Assembly (NCBI GenBank): GCA_028822125.1
Contig: JAPKEK010000086.1
Coordinates: 1 to 7,552, forward strand
DNA from: Pseudomonadales bacterium
GTDB lineage: Bacteria; Pseudomonadota; Gammaproteobacteria; Pseudomonadales; Azotimanducaceae
Direction: 5' to 3'
Length of the DNA stretch: 7,552 nucleotides
Below are positions 1 through 6,750 of the stretch, piece after piece. Numbering within the stretch: position 1 is the first letter of the stretch; every line of letters starts with the position of its first letter. The notes under the pieces are model-generated. The model saw only the letters and a list, made by a program, of their open reading frames with translations, ran no database searches and was not told the DNA's origin. The position numbers were made by a program, and so were the translations under genes.

Positions 1-37
1 CAAAGTCATCGAGTGGTTGGATCAGAAGCATCATTAA
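1..37 (+). CDS. C-terminal tail of an unidentified protein (partial)
   Basis: Reading from base 2, eleven codons (KVIEWLDQKHH) end in TAA at 35-37. The amphipathic tail with a WLD core resembles the last helix of alpha/beta-hydrolase or prolyl-oligopeptidase-type proteins, but eleven residues cannot identify a family. The other two plus frames are also open here: one stops at 43-45 and one runs to TAG at 132-134. The frame was chosen because its codons look ordinary and its peptide looks like a normal terminal helix. Most of the gene lies outside the window. Confidence is low for both frame and function. Confidence 0.35.
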   Translation, partial: KVIEWLDQKHH

Positions 38-65
38 TGGTTTGACCGCGAATGGCTTGACCGCG
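36..65. repeat. 15-bp perfect-period tandem repeat (two copies)
   Basis: AATGGTTTGACCGCG (36-50) is followed directly by AATGGCTTGACCGCG (51-65), with one mismatch in 15. The first copy starts inside the TAA stop of the presumed upstream gene. In the alternative frame open to 134 the repeat would encode NGLTA twice. It looks like a recent local duplication. Confidence 0.85.
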
Positions 66-92
66 GCCTGGCAGGTTGTTTACAGCACCCCC

Positions 93-156
93 TCTGTCCG
101 GGACAGAATTCAGTACCTGTGGCACATCGCCTAGTGCTGTGCAGGGCGGGGTACTG
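93..156 (+). other. Predicted hairpin pair (possible structured RNA or remnants)
   Basis: Two adjacent paired segments are visible. At 93-107, TCTGTCC and GGACAGA flank a single G. At 111-156, CAGTACC (111-117) pairs with GGTACTG (150-156), and inside it GCACA (122-126) pairs with TGTGC (138-142), giving a two-helix stem with an internal loop. No U-tract follows, so this is not an obvious intrinsic terminator. It could be an operator plus chance pairing, or part of an untranslated RNA. I recognise no known RNA family. Confidence 0.3.
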
Positions 157-351
157 GGGTTTCAGGCGAATAGTAAAGCAAGCCGATAAAGGCAGGGTAT
201 TGACCTGTTGTGCAAAAGCATTCGCTGAACTGATTTCCATGAGCGGTAGTAGCCCCAATGTCGGATCAAAGGGCTGATAATCTCGGAAGTTAAGTTGCCT
301 GGTGCTGAATGATCAAGTACAGTCTGCGTCTCGAATATGGCGCCGCCCTGG

Positions 352-380
352 TTGAGAGTAATCCAGGTCACCGTTAAAAC
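352..380 (+). promoter_or_regulatory. Possible sigma70-type promoter for the DUF35/thiolase pair
   Basis: TTGAGA at 352-357 (five of six to TTGACA) and TAAAAC at 375-380 (four of six to TATAAT) are 17 bases apart. A start about seven bases later would fall near 387, right at the Shine-Dalgarno site GGAG (388-391), so the leader would be very short. The match may be chance. Confidence 0.22.
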
Positions 381-399
381 GTATTTTGGAGCAGATATC

Positions 400-819
400 A
401 TGGCTGACCCGTCGAAATTATCGCTGCCTGTGGCGACCCCAGAAACGCAGCACTTCTGGGAGGGAACACAGGAAGGCGAGTTGCGTTTGCAGAAATGTCT
501 TAGTTGTTCAGACACATATTTTCCACCCAGGCCCTTCTGCCCGGCCTGTTCAAGCCAGGATGTCGACGTGTTTACGGCCAGTGGTCGAGCCACACTGTAC
601 AGCTATATAATTAATCATCGACCCCATCCGGCGTTTGATGGGCCCTATTCAATTGCTGTAGTGGAACTTGAGGAAGGGCCAAGGATGATGACCAATATAA
701 TCAATACGTTGCAGCAACCAGAAAACCTGTTGTTGGATATGCCACTGCAGGTAGTGTTCAGAAAAGTCAGTGAGACGATTGCCTTGCCTTATTTTCAGCC
801 TGCCGGGAGCGCTATATGA
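400..819 (+). CDS. Zn-ribbon/OB-fold (DUF35) acyl-CoA-associated protein
   Basis: A 139-residue protein of the DUF35 family, small partners of thiolase-like enzymes. The N-terminal part carries a rubredoxin-like zinc ribbon, with C33 and C36, then C47 and C50 (CxxC-x10-CxxC). It is followed by an OB-fold stretch, roughly residues 60-125, with the family's GRATLYSY strand and a conserved-looking PYFQP tail. Family members bind acyl-CoA or complete the active site of the partner; ChsH2 does this with Ltp2 in steroid side-chain cleavage. The ATG at 400 is chosen over the in-frame ATG at 337 because GGAG (388-391) lies eight bases ahead and the family fold starts here. The stop overlaps the next gene's start by four bases (ATGA), so the two are probably translationally coupled and form a complex. 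The protein should be cytoplasmic. The family call is strong; the substrate is unknown. Confidence 0.9.
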   Translation: MADPSKLSLPVATPETQHFWEGTQEGELRLQKCLSCSDTYFPPRPFCPACSSQDVDVFTASGRATLYSYIINHRPHPAFDGPYSIAVVELEEGPRMMTNIINTLQQPENLLLDMPLQVVFRKVSETIALPYFQPAGSAI

Positions 820-1964
820 AACGTGGAAGTATCGCTATTGTCGGGGCTGCTGAAACGACCGAACTCGGCCGGATACCTGGCTTAAGTCAACTGCAGTTAC
901 ATGCAGATGCTGCGCTAAACTGTGTGCGGGATGCAGGTATTTCCATGGCCGATATAGATGGTGTGGCCTGTGCAGGAGAGTCTCCTGCTTCGGTTGCACA
1001 TTATCTAGGGATTCAGCCCAACTGGGTCGACAGTACATCCGTTGGCGGTTGCAGTTTTATGCTCCATGTACGCCATGCGGCAGCGGCCATCAATGATGGC
1101 TTGTGTAACACAGTACTCATTACCCACGGTGAGAGTGGCCGATCTAATGTTGGTAGAAGTGGCTTTCGCGGTGGTGGCGCCGCGACCCTGCCAGGTCAGT
1201 TTGAAGCACCCTTTGGCGGTATGGGTCCAACCACAAGTTTTACCCTTCCATTCCTCAGGTATATGAAAGAAACAGGAACGACTTTGGAGCAGTTGGCCAT
1301 GGTCGCGGTCAGTCAGCGATGTTGGGCAGGTTTAAATCCCCGTGCCACGTTGAAGGAACCAATCACGGTCGATGAAGTGATGAATGACAGGATGATTGCC
1401 TACCCGTTCACCAAGCCTGAATGCTGTCTGGTTACCGACGGTGGTGGCGCTCTGATAGTGGTAGCAGCTGATCGAGTTGCAGATTTTCCGCAGAGCCCGG
1501 TTTATTTACTGGGAACCGGTGAAAGTGTTGAAACTCCCATGATCAGTCAGATGGCGGACTTTACAAGTTCCAGGGCATTTAGAATTTCATCCGCAAACGC
1601 TTTTGCTGAAGCAGGTATCCAGCATTCAGAGGTTGATCATGTGATGATTTATGATGCCTTTGCTCACCTGCCATTTTATGGGCTTGAAGATATGGGCTTT
1701 TGTAAGAAAGGTGAGGCTGGGCCTTATATTGCAGAGGGTAATACCTCGCCTGGCGGTGAATTACCCGTCAATACCAATGGTGGTGGCCTTAGCTATATGC
1801 ATTCCGGCATGTATGGCATGTATGCCCTACAGGAAAGTGTGCGACAGATCAGGGGTAGCGCTGCGGCACAGGTGGAAGCAGCTAATATCAGTGTTTGCCA
1901 TGGCGTGGGTGGTATGTTTGCAGCCAGTGGTACCATTATCATGGGGACTCAGGAAACGCTCTAA
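816..1964 (+). CDS. SCP2-type thiolase-like protein (acyltransferase or retro-aldolase)
   Basis: A 382-residue thiolase-fold protein of the SCP-x/lipid-transfer type, close to the usual 380-400 residues. It begins with the typical IAIVGAAETTELG strand. VGGCS places C79 at about the position of the classical thiolase nucleophile; as I recall, many relatives have Ser or Gly there. A later segment has D280 in IYDAF, N319-N321 in the VNTNGGG loop and H329 where thiolases have the GHP histidine. C361 lies in CHGVGGMF, matching the C-terminal CxGxG motif. Such proteins either transfer acyl groups between CoA esters or, as Ltp2 with ChsH2, cleave beta-hydroxyacyl-CoA side chains by retro-aldol reaction. 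The ATG lies seven bases after GGGAG (805-809) and inside the DUF35 stop. No terminator is evident after it. The family is secure; acyltransferase versus aldolase is open. Confidence 0.9.
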   Translation: MKRGSIAIVGAAETTELGRIPGLSQLQLHADAALNCVRDAGISMADIDGVACAGESPASVAHYLGIQPNWVDSTSVGGCSFMLHVRHAAAAINDGLCNTVLITHGESGRSNVGRSGFRGGGAATLPGQFEAPFGGMGPTTSFTLPFLRYMKETGTTLEQLAMVAVSQRCWAGLNPRATLKEPITVDEVMNDRMIAYPFTKPECCLVTDGGGALIVVAADRVADFPQSPVYLLGTGESVETPMISQMADFTSSRAFRISSANAFAEAGIQHSEVDHVMIYDAFAHLPFYGLEDMGFCKKGEAGPYIAEGNTSPGGELPVNTNGGGLSYMHSGMYGMYALQESVRQIRGSAAAQVEAANISVCHGVGGMFAASGTIIMGTQETL

Positions 1965-2124
1965 TTAGGCGCTTTGAAGGTTATTTTTCAGTATTAGTTG
2001 CTAATGAATCTGGACAAAACAGCCGATTGAAAATAGACTGCGCTCAGTTTGCTTTATTACGCCGTTTGCGGGCAGTCATAAGGCATAAAATTATGGTCTA
2101 TAGATATGCTCAGGAGATGCAATT

Positions 2125-2442
2125 ATGACAAGCAGACGAACATTCATTAAGTCAACGGCCGCATTGGGATTAATACCGCTTTTGCCAATATCCATGTTGT
2201 CACAAGGAGTTGACAAAGTAACCATAGATGATCCTGTTGCTAAAGCCCTAAAATATACCGAAGACGCAACTAATGCCGTCCGTTCTGACAGGGGAGGAGT
2301 CGCTGCAGCTGACCAGGTCTGTTCCAATTGTGAGTATTATACAGTCGTTGGCAGTGATGCTGCTTCGGGTTCATGCACTTTACTGGGGAATCGCCTGGTC
2401 GTTGGTGTCGGCTGGTGTAGTGTTTGGGTACCTAAGCGATAA
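2125..2442 (+). CDS. High-potential iron-sulfur protein (HiPIP), Tat-exported
   Basis: A 105-residue precursor of a HiPIP, a soluble periplasmic [4Fe-4S] electron carrier. The N-terminus has a twin-arginine signal (SRRTFIK at residues 3-9) followed by a hydrophobic stretch to about residue 25. The cleavage site is unclear, with no AxA. Four cluster ligands fit the family spacing: C66, C69, C84 and C98 (C-x2-C-x14-C-x13-C), ending in the characteristic GWCSVWVPK. Tat export fits folding and cluster insertion in the cytoplasm before transport. Known HiPIPs pass electrons to photosynthetic reaction centres, terminal oxidases or other periplasmic enzymes; no such partner is visible here. AGGAGA (2112-2117) lies seven bases before the ATG. 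The esterase follows after 100 bases without a clear terminator, so co-transcription is possible but functionally unexplained. Confidence 0.95.
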   Translation: MTSRRTFIKSTAALGLIPLLPISMLSQGVDKVTIDDPVAKALKYTEDATNAVRSDRGGVAAADQVCSNCEYYTVVGSDAASGSCTLLGNRLVVGVGWCSVWVPKR

Positions 2443-2527
2443 CCCGAGCAATTGGGATCAAGCATCTATGATTAAGCCTGCTAAACATCTGTAAAGCCAT
2501 ACTGCTGACAGCCCAGCTGCTGACCAC

Positions 2528-2534
2528 AGGGGAG
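2528..2534 (+). promoter_or_regulatory. Ribosome binding site supporting a TTG/GTG start
   Basis: AGGGGAG lies eight bases before TTG 2543 and 14 before GTG 2549. It is the only strong Shine-Dalgarno match upstream of the esterase, whose frame has no ATG between the stop at 2492-2494 and its conserved domain. It favours TTG 2543 as the start. Confidence 0.5.
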
Positions 2535-2542
2535 CTGCTGAG

Positions 2543-4144
2543 TTGTTGGTGGATTATTCCCGGGGTTTAGGTGAATTTGATTTGCCTGCCTGTCCGTCAT
2601 ACTCTGCTCAGAGCATACCGGTTTCGTCAGGCGGACATACAGTGGCTTTAGAATATGATGATAGTCGTCTTCGAGTTCAAACCACCAGTGGTCTGGTAGT
2701 CGGCGATAAATCGGGCTCTGTTGAATCTTTCAAAGGTATTCCTTATGCTGCTGCCCCCGTTGGGGATTTACGATGGCAGGCCCCGCAATCTGAAACGCAT
2801 CCAGATAGGCTGATCGATGCCAGCCGTTTTGGATTCATCTGCCCTCAGCCCATCTCAGCCGAGTGCCCTGAAGAGCTCATGTCCGAAGATTGCCTCAATC
2901 TCAATGTCTGGACGGGCAATACCCAAAGCAAGCAGGCGGTTATGGTCTGGATCCATGGTGGCGGCTTCAGGGGAGGCTCTAATCAAATCCAGGGAGAAGT
3001 GCTGGCTGAGCAGAATGTGGTGGTCGTTGCTTTAAATTACCGCCTCGGTGCATTTGGTTTTTTCGCTCATCCTTTTGTTCAGGGTCCAGGTTTTAATTTT
3101 GGCCTGCTGGATCTCATTGAAGGCTTAAAATGGATCCAGAAAAACATACTGGCCTTTGGTGGTGACCCCGGCAGGGTTACTATCTTTGGCATCTCCGCTG
3201 GCGCTGCGGCAGTTAATTTACTTATGGCTTCGGATGCTGCCAGAGGCTTGTTCCATGGTGCCATCGCACAGAGTGGTTATGGTACCTGGCCACTGTTGCG
3301 TAGCCGCTTGGCACAAACGCCTGGGCCGGCCAACTTGCTTATGAATGCCCCCGACGCCGCTGAGTACGATGCTGACATGATTATTCAGCGGACTGGTCAG
3401 ATAGGCGTGGACCTAAAGTCCCTGCAGGCAATTCCAGCCAGGCAGTTGGTGGATGCTCAGACTGGCTTTCAATTACCCATTGTAGATGGTTCAGTGGTAG
3501 CCGAAGAACCAGGTATCCGTTTTCAGGCAGGTAAGCAACATGCTATTCCTTACCTTTCAGGTGGAAATAGTTATGAAGGCACCATCATGCCGAGTTACCA
3601 GATCGACCCCGAAGTATATGAAAAGTCCTGGAATCTATTTGACCCTCAGTGGCCCATTGCTTATCAGAGGGACTTTCTGAAAAGCCCTAAATTAGCCCGG
3701 AAACGATTGTTTGGAGATGAGAGATACTTGTTGTCTGCGCTGTTACTGGCCGAATCCATGGGAAAAGTAGGTAGTCAAAGCTGGTTATATTTTATTGATT
3801 ATTTACCTCCAGCTATGGCCGGCCAGATGGCGGGTAGTCCGCATGGGCTTGATGCCTGGTTGTTATTTTCTGCAGCTGAACAGGGTGATTCGGAGTCAGC
3901 CGAACTGTCTCATAATCTACGTAATTATTGGACCAACTTCGCTAAATTCGGGGACCCTGATGGCTGCATGGATGACAGGGACGGCAAAACCAGGCAACAG
4001 CGTTGGCAGTCGTATCAGGAAACAGGAGAATGGAAACGTTTTACTAACGGTGATCGTGTATCTGCTCTTGAGCTGAAAAAGAGACTGGCAGTTGCATTAG
4101 CGCGATATCGAGCCCGTATCAACCCGTTTTCCCTACAAGGTTGA
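2543..4144 (+). CDS. Type B carboxylesterase (alpha/beta-hydrolase)
   Basis: A 533-residue carboxylesterase of the COesterase family, hydrolysing carboxylic ester bonds; the substrate cannot be read from sequence. The core runs from about residue 44 (VQTTSG, FKGIPYA at 63-69) to about 525. Visible motifs are SEDCLNLNVW (114-123), the oxyanion loop HGGG (138-141), the nucleophile elbow G-I-S-A-G with S218, the probable acid E345 and the catalytic H434 in PHGLD. The elbow is usually GESAG, so Ile replaces Glu before the serine. Starts are non-ATG: TTG 2543 has a good ribosome binding site, GTG 2549 is next, and GTG 2642 lies just before the domain. No signal peptide follows any of them, although many bacterial relatives are exported, so the protein may be cytoplasmic or its N-terminus altered. 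It ends two bases before the convergent dioxygenase gene. The family is certain; the start is not. Confidence 0.92.
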   Translation: MLVDYSRGLGEFDLPACPSYSAQSIPVSSGGHTVALEYDDSRLRVQTTSGLVVGDKSGSVESFKGIPYAAAPVGDLRWQAPQSETHPDRLIDASRFGFICPQPISAECPEELMSEDCLNLNVWTGNTQSKQAVMVWIHGGGFRGGSNQIQGEVLAEQNVVVVALNYRLGAFGFFAHPFVQGPGFNFGLLDLIEGLKWIQKNILAFGGDPGRVTIFGISAGAAAVNLLMASDAARGLFHGAIAQSGYGTWPLLRSRLAQTPGPANLLMNAPDAAEYDADMIIQRTGQIGVDLKSLQAIPARQLVDAQTGFQLPIVDGSVVAEEPGIRFQAGKQHAIPYLSGGNSYEGTIMPSYQIDPEVYEKSWNLFDPQWPIAYQRDFLKSPKLARKRLFGDERYLLSALLLAESMGKVGSQSWLYFIDYLPPAMAGQMAGSPHGLDAWLLFSAAEQGDSESAELSHNLRNYWTNFAKFGDPDGCMDDRDGKTRQQRWQSYQETGEWKRFTNGDRVSALELKKRLAVALARYRARINPFSLQG

Positions 4145-4146
4145 AA

Positions 4147-4983
4147 TTATGGTTTGTACGGCAGGGGAGCCTGATTAGACGCTACCGTCATTCGCTCTCC
4201 GTATCGAGACCAGCCGGCGTAATCAAAGATTGCCTGATGCTGAACACTGTGGTTGTCCCACATGGTTAGTGTGCCCGGTGCCCACTTGACCCTGCACTGC
4301 AGGCGAGGGTTACTGGCGGTATAGGCAAACAGGCCATCTAGCAGCATTTTACTCTCCCATTTAGGGATATCCTCGATATGGGTGGTGAAGCCTGGGTTAA
4401 CAAACAAGGTGGCTCTGCCGGTGCTGGGATGGGCAGTCACCATGGGATGGCTGTTAGCGGGATATTCCTGGCCAGGTCGTAGTTTGATTCCATAGTGCTT
4501 TAAGTCGTGCTCTCCATCGTGAAAGGCAGTCCTATCCACAAGCAGGGTCTGTAGGTCAGGAGACAGACTATCGAAGGCGGCGTGCATATTCATAAACTGG
4601 GTGTCACCACCTTCATTTTCGGGAATTTCGGTGATATATAAGATGGAAGCGGAGGGAGGCAAGGAATCGCAGGAAACATCTGAATGCCAGGGTTCACCAT
4701 TACTCTGAATTGCAGAGGGATTGATATCTATTATGAAAGTTTCCGGGTCATCTTTATTTAATCCGTTGCGTTTTGAAGGATGAATATGCAGTTCGCCGAA
4801 CTGGCGAGCAAACTGTTTGTGTTGAGCCCGAGTCAGTGTTTGCCTGCGAAAGACCAGGACGTGATGTATGCGAAATGCATCTCGAACATCTTCAAGCGTT
4901 GCCGGTGGCAAAGGTTCGGCCAGATTCAGACCACTTATCTCGGCACCGACAGTGGGTGTAATGGGGTTTATCTTCAAGCTCAT
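4147..4983 (-). CDS. TauD/TfdA-family 2-oxoglutarate-dependent dioxygenase
   Basis: A 278-residue Fe(II)/2-oxoglutarate dioxygenase of the TauD/TfdA family, of usual length. The iron ligands are complete: H100 and D102 (WHSD) and distal H249 in WDNHSVQH. R260 and R264, 11 and 15 residues after the distal His, fit the 2-oxoglutarate/substrate arginines, and T128 in GGDT fits the co-substrate threonine. The N-terminus has the typical GAEISGLNL segment. Such enzymes hydroxylate a substrate carbon with O2 and 2-oxoglutarate, releasing succinate and CO2; known substrates include taurine, phenoxyacetates and alkyl sulfates. No sulfonate transporter is nearby, so taurine is not implied. The minus-strand ATG is preceded by GGAGAG (4997-4992) eight bases away. 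It is cytoplasmic, and its 3' end abuts the esterase. Family certain, substrate unknown. Confidence 0.93.
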   Translation of the reverse strand: MSLKINPITPTVGAEISGLNLAEPLPPATLEDVRDAFRIHHVLVFRRQTLTRAQHKQFARQFGELHIHPSKRNGLNKDDPETFIIDINPSAIQSNGEPWHSDVSCDSLPPSASILYITEIPENEGGDTQFMNMHAAFDSLSPDLQTLLVDRTAFHDGEHDLKHYGIKLRPGQEYPANSHPMVTAHPSTGRATLFVNPGFTTHIEDIPKWESKMLLDGLFAYTASNPRLQCRVKWAPGTLTMWDNHSVQHQAIFDYAGWSRYGERMTVASNQAPLPYKP

Positions 4984-5063
4984 GGTGTATGCTCTCCATT
5001 ATCTTGTGGGAAGCGAGTTTTTTTGTTGTTATCGATGCAGAGTTAAAGCGCCAAAGCATCCTC

Positions 5064-5146
5064 AAATAGGGCCTGTAACGATAATACCATTGTTCTGGCC
5101 AGCTAAAAGGTCTAAAGCTCAGATTCTACCCAGGCCCTATTTTTTT
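5064..5146 (+). terminator. 12-bp perfect inverted repeat plus T7 (possible plus-strand terminator)
   Basis: AAATAGGGCCTG (5064-5075) is matched exactly by CAGGCCCTATTT (5131-5142), separated by 55 bases. T5140-T5146 form a run of seven T at the right arm's end, as in intrinsic terminators read on plus. The loop is long for a classical terminator and I see no strong inner stem. On plus the nearest upstream gene is the esterase, 920 bases away across the dioxygenase gene in antisense. On minus the arm is followed by only three T, so as a terminator for the flavoprotein gene it would be weaker. It could instead be a leader element of the dioxygenase gene. Confidence 0.4.
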
Positions 5147-5208
5147 GGGGGGCTAAAGGGAAATGAGGAAGTCCTTACCAGGTGTACTACAAGCGGTGTT
5201 AGTCTGTT

Positions 5209-6750
5209 TCAGAGCGCTTGCTGATCATTCATGAAGGCCAGCATGTCTGTGCGTGAGGGGCCGGGTACGATGCGGGCAGCCGCATTTTTCTTTCTGCCAC
5301 TGAGCATGTGTCGAAAGATGGTTAGTCGAATACGCCAATCTTTGAGGAATTCGCCTGGTTTTTCCATGAGGTTGAAAGTTTTCATTACACCTCTCAGGAC
5401 GTGAATATGCTCCTGAGAAGCTCTGCCCAAGGCATCGCCGAATGCCAGGATTAACCGCTTTTTAAATCCTCGGGCCTTGTTTAGGGTTTTCCCTGCAAGG
5501 ACGGCTCGGGCCCGCTTGATACCATTTTTATCCTCATTGAGGCTTGTTTTAAAAATAGGTCGAAGCTCCTGCTCCGTCCATTGATCGAAAACCAGGGCCC
5601 TTTGCACCGGGTCCTGATAATCTCCAAGCAGGCGGGTTAACAGGTGGCTATGGATAATGCCAGTACTGCAACCTCGGCCATAGAGAGGGTTGGTGTAAAG
5701 GGCAGCATCGCCCACAGCAAAATAGTTTAGCGCCAGTGGGGTTCCATCCTGGACAAAGTGATTCCAGACAGCCTTAATATTTCCCATGCCAAAGGAAGGA
5801 GTTGTTGACTTTGATTTAGTGGGGTCTACCCAAGGCTTAAGACCAGGGATATGTCGACAAATCCGGTCGAAATCCTCACCCTCTTTTACGTAGCTGTGCA
5901 AGGCTTCTTCATGTAGAGGAACGCAGATAATGACTGCGAAATGACCCCCATCCCCGGGAAAAACGCCATACTTAAGATATCCCAGGTCACCCGCTGAACG
6001 GGTATTGCCTGTTCGCTGCGGTTCGTCTATGCCGGGCAGGAACTGGTAGTGCCTGGTGTAGTAAACAATTTCTGCATCATCCTGTTCAGACAGAACGGGT
6101 ACGCCAGCCAGCCTGAACCATTGCTTGAATTGACTGTTTCGACCGCCCGCATCTATGATGATGTCGGCGAAGATTTTTTCTTCACTGGCACCAGGGTTCC
6201 TGCTCTGAACCTTCAATCCGGTCAGCTGTATGCTGCCCTTTAAAGGGTTCGTTATCATCGCGTTGACGCGTGTAGATGACCGTATCTGGAGGTTAGATTG
6301 TTTTTCAGCATATCGGCGCAGTACCATCTCCATAGTGGCCCTTCTACACATGAGTAGCCACAGTTTTTCATCTCCGGCCTTGGGTCGGTATTTTGATTTT
6401 AATTTTACAGATAACATATCCTGAAAAGTAATTTTACGAGCGCCCGCTTCGAAGAAATCTGGCATCAGATCGGGAAATAACTCCTCGAGCAGATTACTCA
6501 TGACGGCCAGGAAAGCGTGAGGGTGTTTGAATTGAGCAGCGCCTCTGCGTACCCAGTTAAAAAATATGTCATCTGGGTTTCCGTCTGGTAAGGGGTCATC
6601 ACGTTCATAAAGCGTGACCTGGTGACCGTTTTTGGCAAGTGCCAGGCCGCAGCAGAGGCCACATATACCGGCACCTACAATGGCAATAGTTTGTGTTTCA
6701 CTGACCGCAGGCGAATCAAGACGGTCAGTCGATAGTGATGGATTATTCAT
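5209..6750 (-). CDS. FAD-dependent monooxygenase-like oxidoreductase
   Basis: A flavoprotein of about 513 residues from ATG 6750. An N-terminal Rossmann fold has GAGICG (G26, G28, G31) and E49 closing the second strand (LYER). A DAGGR segment (D200-R204) and the VGDAA motif (G347-D348), followed by NPLYGRG, complete the FAD site of UbiH/PHBH- and halogenase-like flavoproteins. A Lys/Arg-rich, probably helical C-terminal region (about the last 120 residues) follows. No halogenase WxWxIP motif is seen. The likely role is oxygenation or reduction of a small organic substrate; the substrate is unknown. The frame is open to TTG 6873 (41 more residues; AGGA lies only three bases before it). ATG 6750 lacks a ribosome binding site but sits 20 residues before the fold. 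It lies 225 bases upstream of the dioxygenase gene on the same strand. Family good, start uncertain. Confidence 0.85.
   Translation of the reverse strand: MNNPSLSTDRLDSPAVSETQTIAIVGAGICGLCCGLALAKNGHQVTLYERDDPLPDGNPDDIFFNWVRRGAAQFKHPHAFLAVMSNLLEELFPDLMPDFFEAGARKITFQDMLSVKLKSKYRPKAGDEKLWLLMCRRATMEMVLRRYAEKQSNLQIRSSTRVNAMITNPLKGSIQLTGLKVQSRNPGASEEKIFADIIIDAGGRNSQFKQWFRLAGVPVLSEQDDAEIVYYTRHYQFLPGIDEPQRTGNTRSAGDLGYLKYGVFPGDGGHFAVIICVPLHEEALHSYVKEGEDFDRICRHIPGLKPWVDPTKSKSTTPSFGMGNIKAVWNHFVQDGTPLALNYFAVGDAALYTNPLYGRGCSTGIIHSHLLTRLLGDYQDPVQRALVFDQWTEQELRPIFKTSLNEDKNGIKRARAVLAGKTLNKARGFKKRLILAFGDALGRASQEHIHVLRGVMKTFNLMEKPGEFLKDWRIRLTIFRHMLSGRKKNAAARIVPGPSRTDMLAFMNDQQAL

Larger units (their letters stand above)
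38..399. other. Intergenic gap with small repeats and predicted hairpins
   Basis: These 362 bases lie between the presumed upstream stop and the DUF35 gene. I see no convincing gene. A minus-strand frame of 143 codons (593-162) crosses the DUF35 gene and looks like a shadow. The gap contains a 15-bp tandem repeat at its left edge, a 7-bp-arm palindrome at 93-107, a nested stem at 111-156 and a possible promoter at 352-380. The length and the paired segments would allow a leader or small RNA, but nothing matches an RNA family I recognise. Confidence 0.5.

Noticed and set aside
337..399. Upstream ATG at 337 as the DUF35 start
   Set aside because: The extra 21 residues match nothing in the family, and ATG 400 has GGAG at the right distance.
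162..593. 143-codon minus-strand open frame over the gap and the DUF35 start
   Set aside because: It overlaps the well-supported DUF35 gene, has scattered Cys/Ser-rich composition without a recognisable motif, and no ribosome binding site was evident; probably a shadow.
1993..2005. ATTAG-TTG-CTAAT hairpin after the thiolase-like gene as a terminator
   Set aside because: The stem is five bp and AT-rich, and no T-run follows.
4147..4983. Naming the dioxygenase tauD or tfdA
   Set aside because: The iron and 2-oxoglutarate residues define the family only, and no sulfonate transport or chlorophenol genes are nearby.
5034..5060. GATGC...GCATC inverted repeat ahead of the dioxygenase gene
   Set aside because: Arms of five bp with a 17-base loop are expected by chance.
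5064..5142. Miniature transposon bounded by the 12-bp inverted repeat
   Set aside because: There are no flanking target duplications, and only a single copy is visible in the window.
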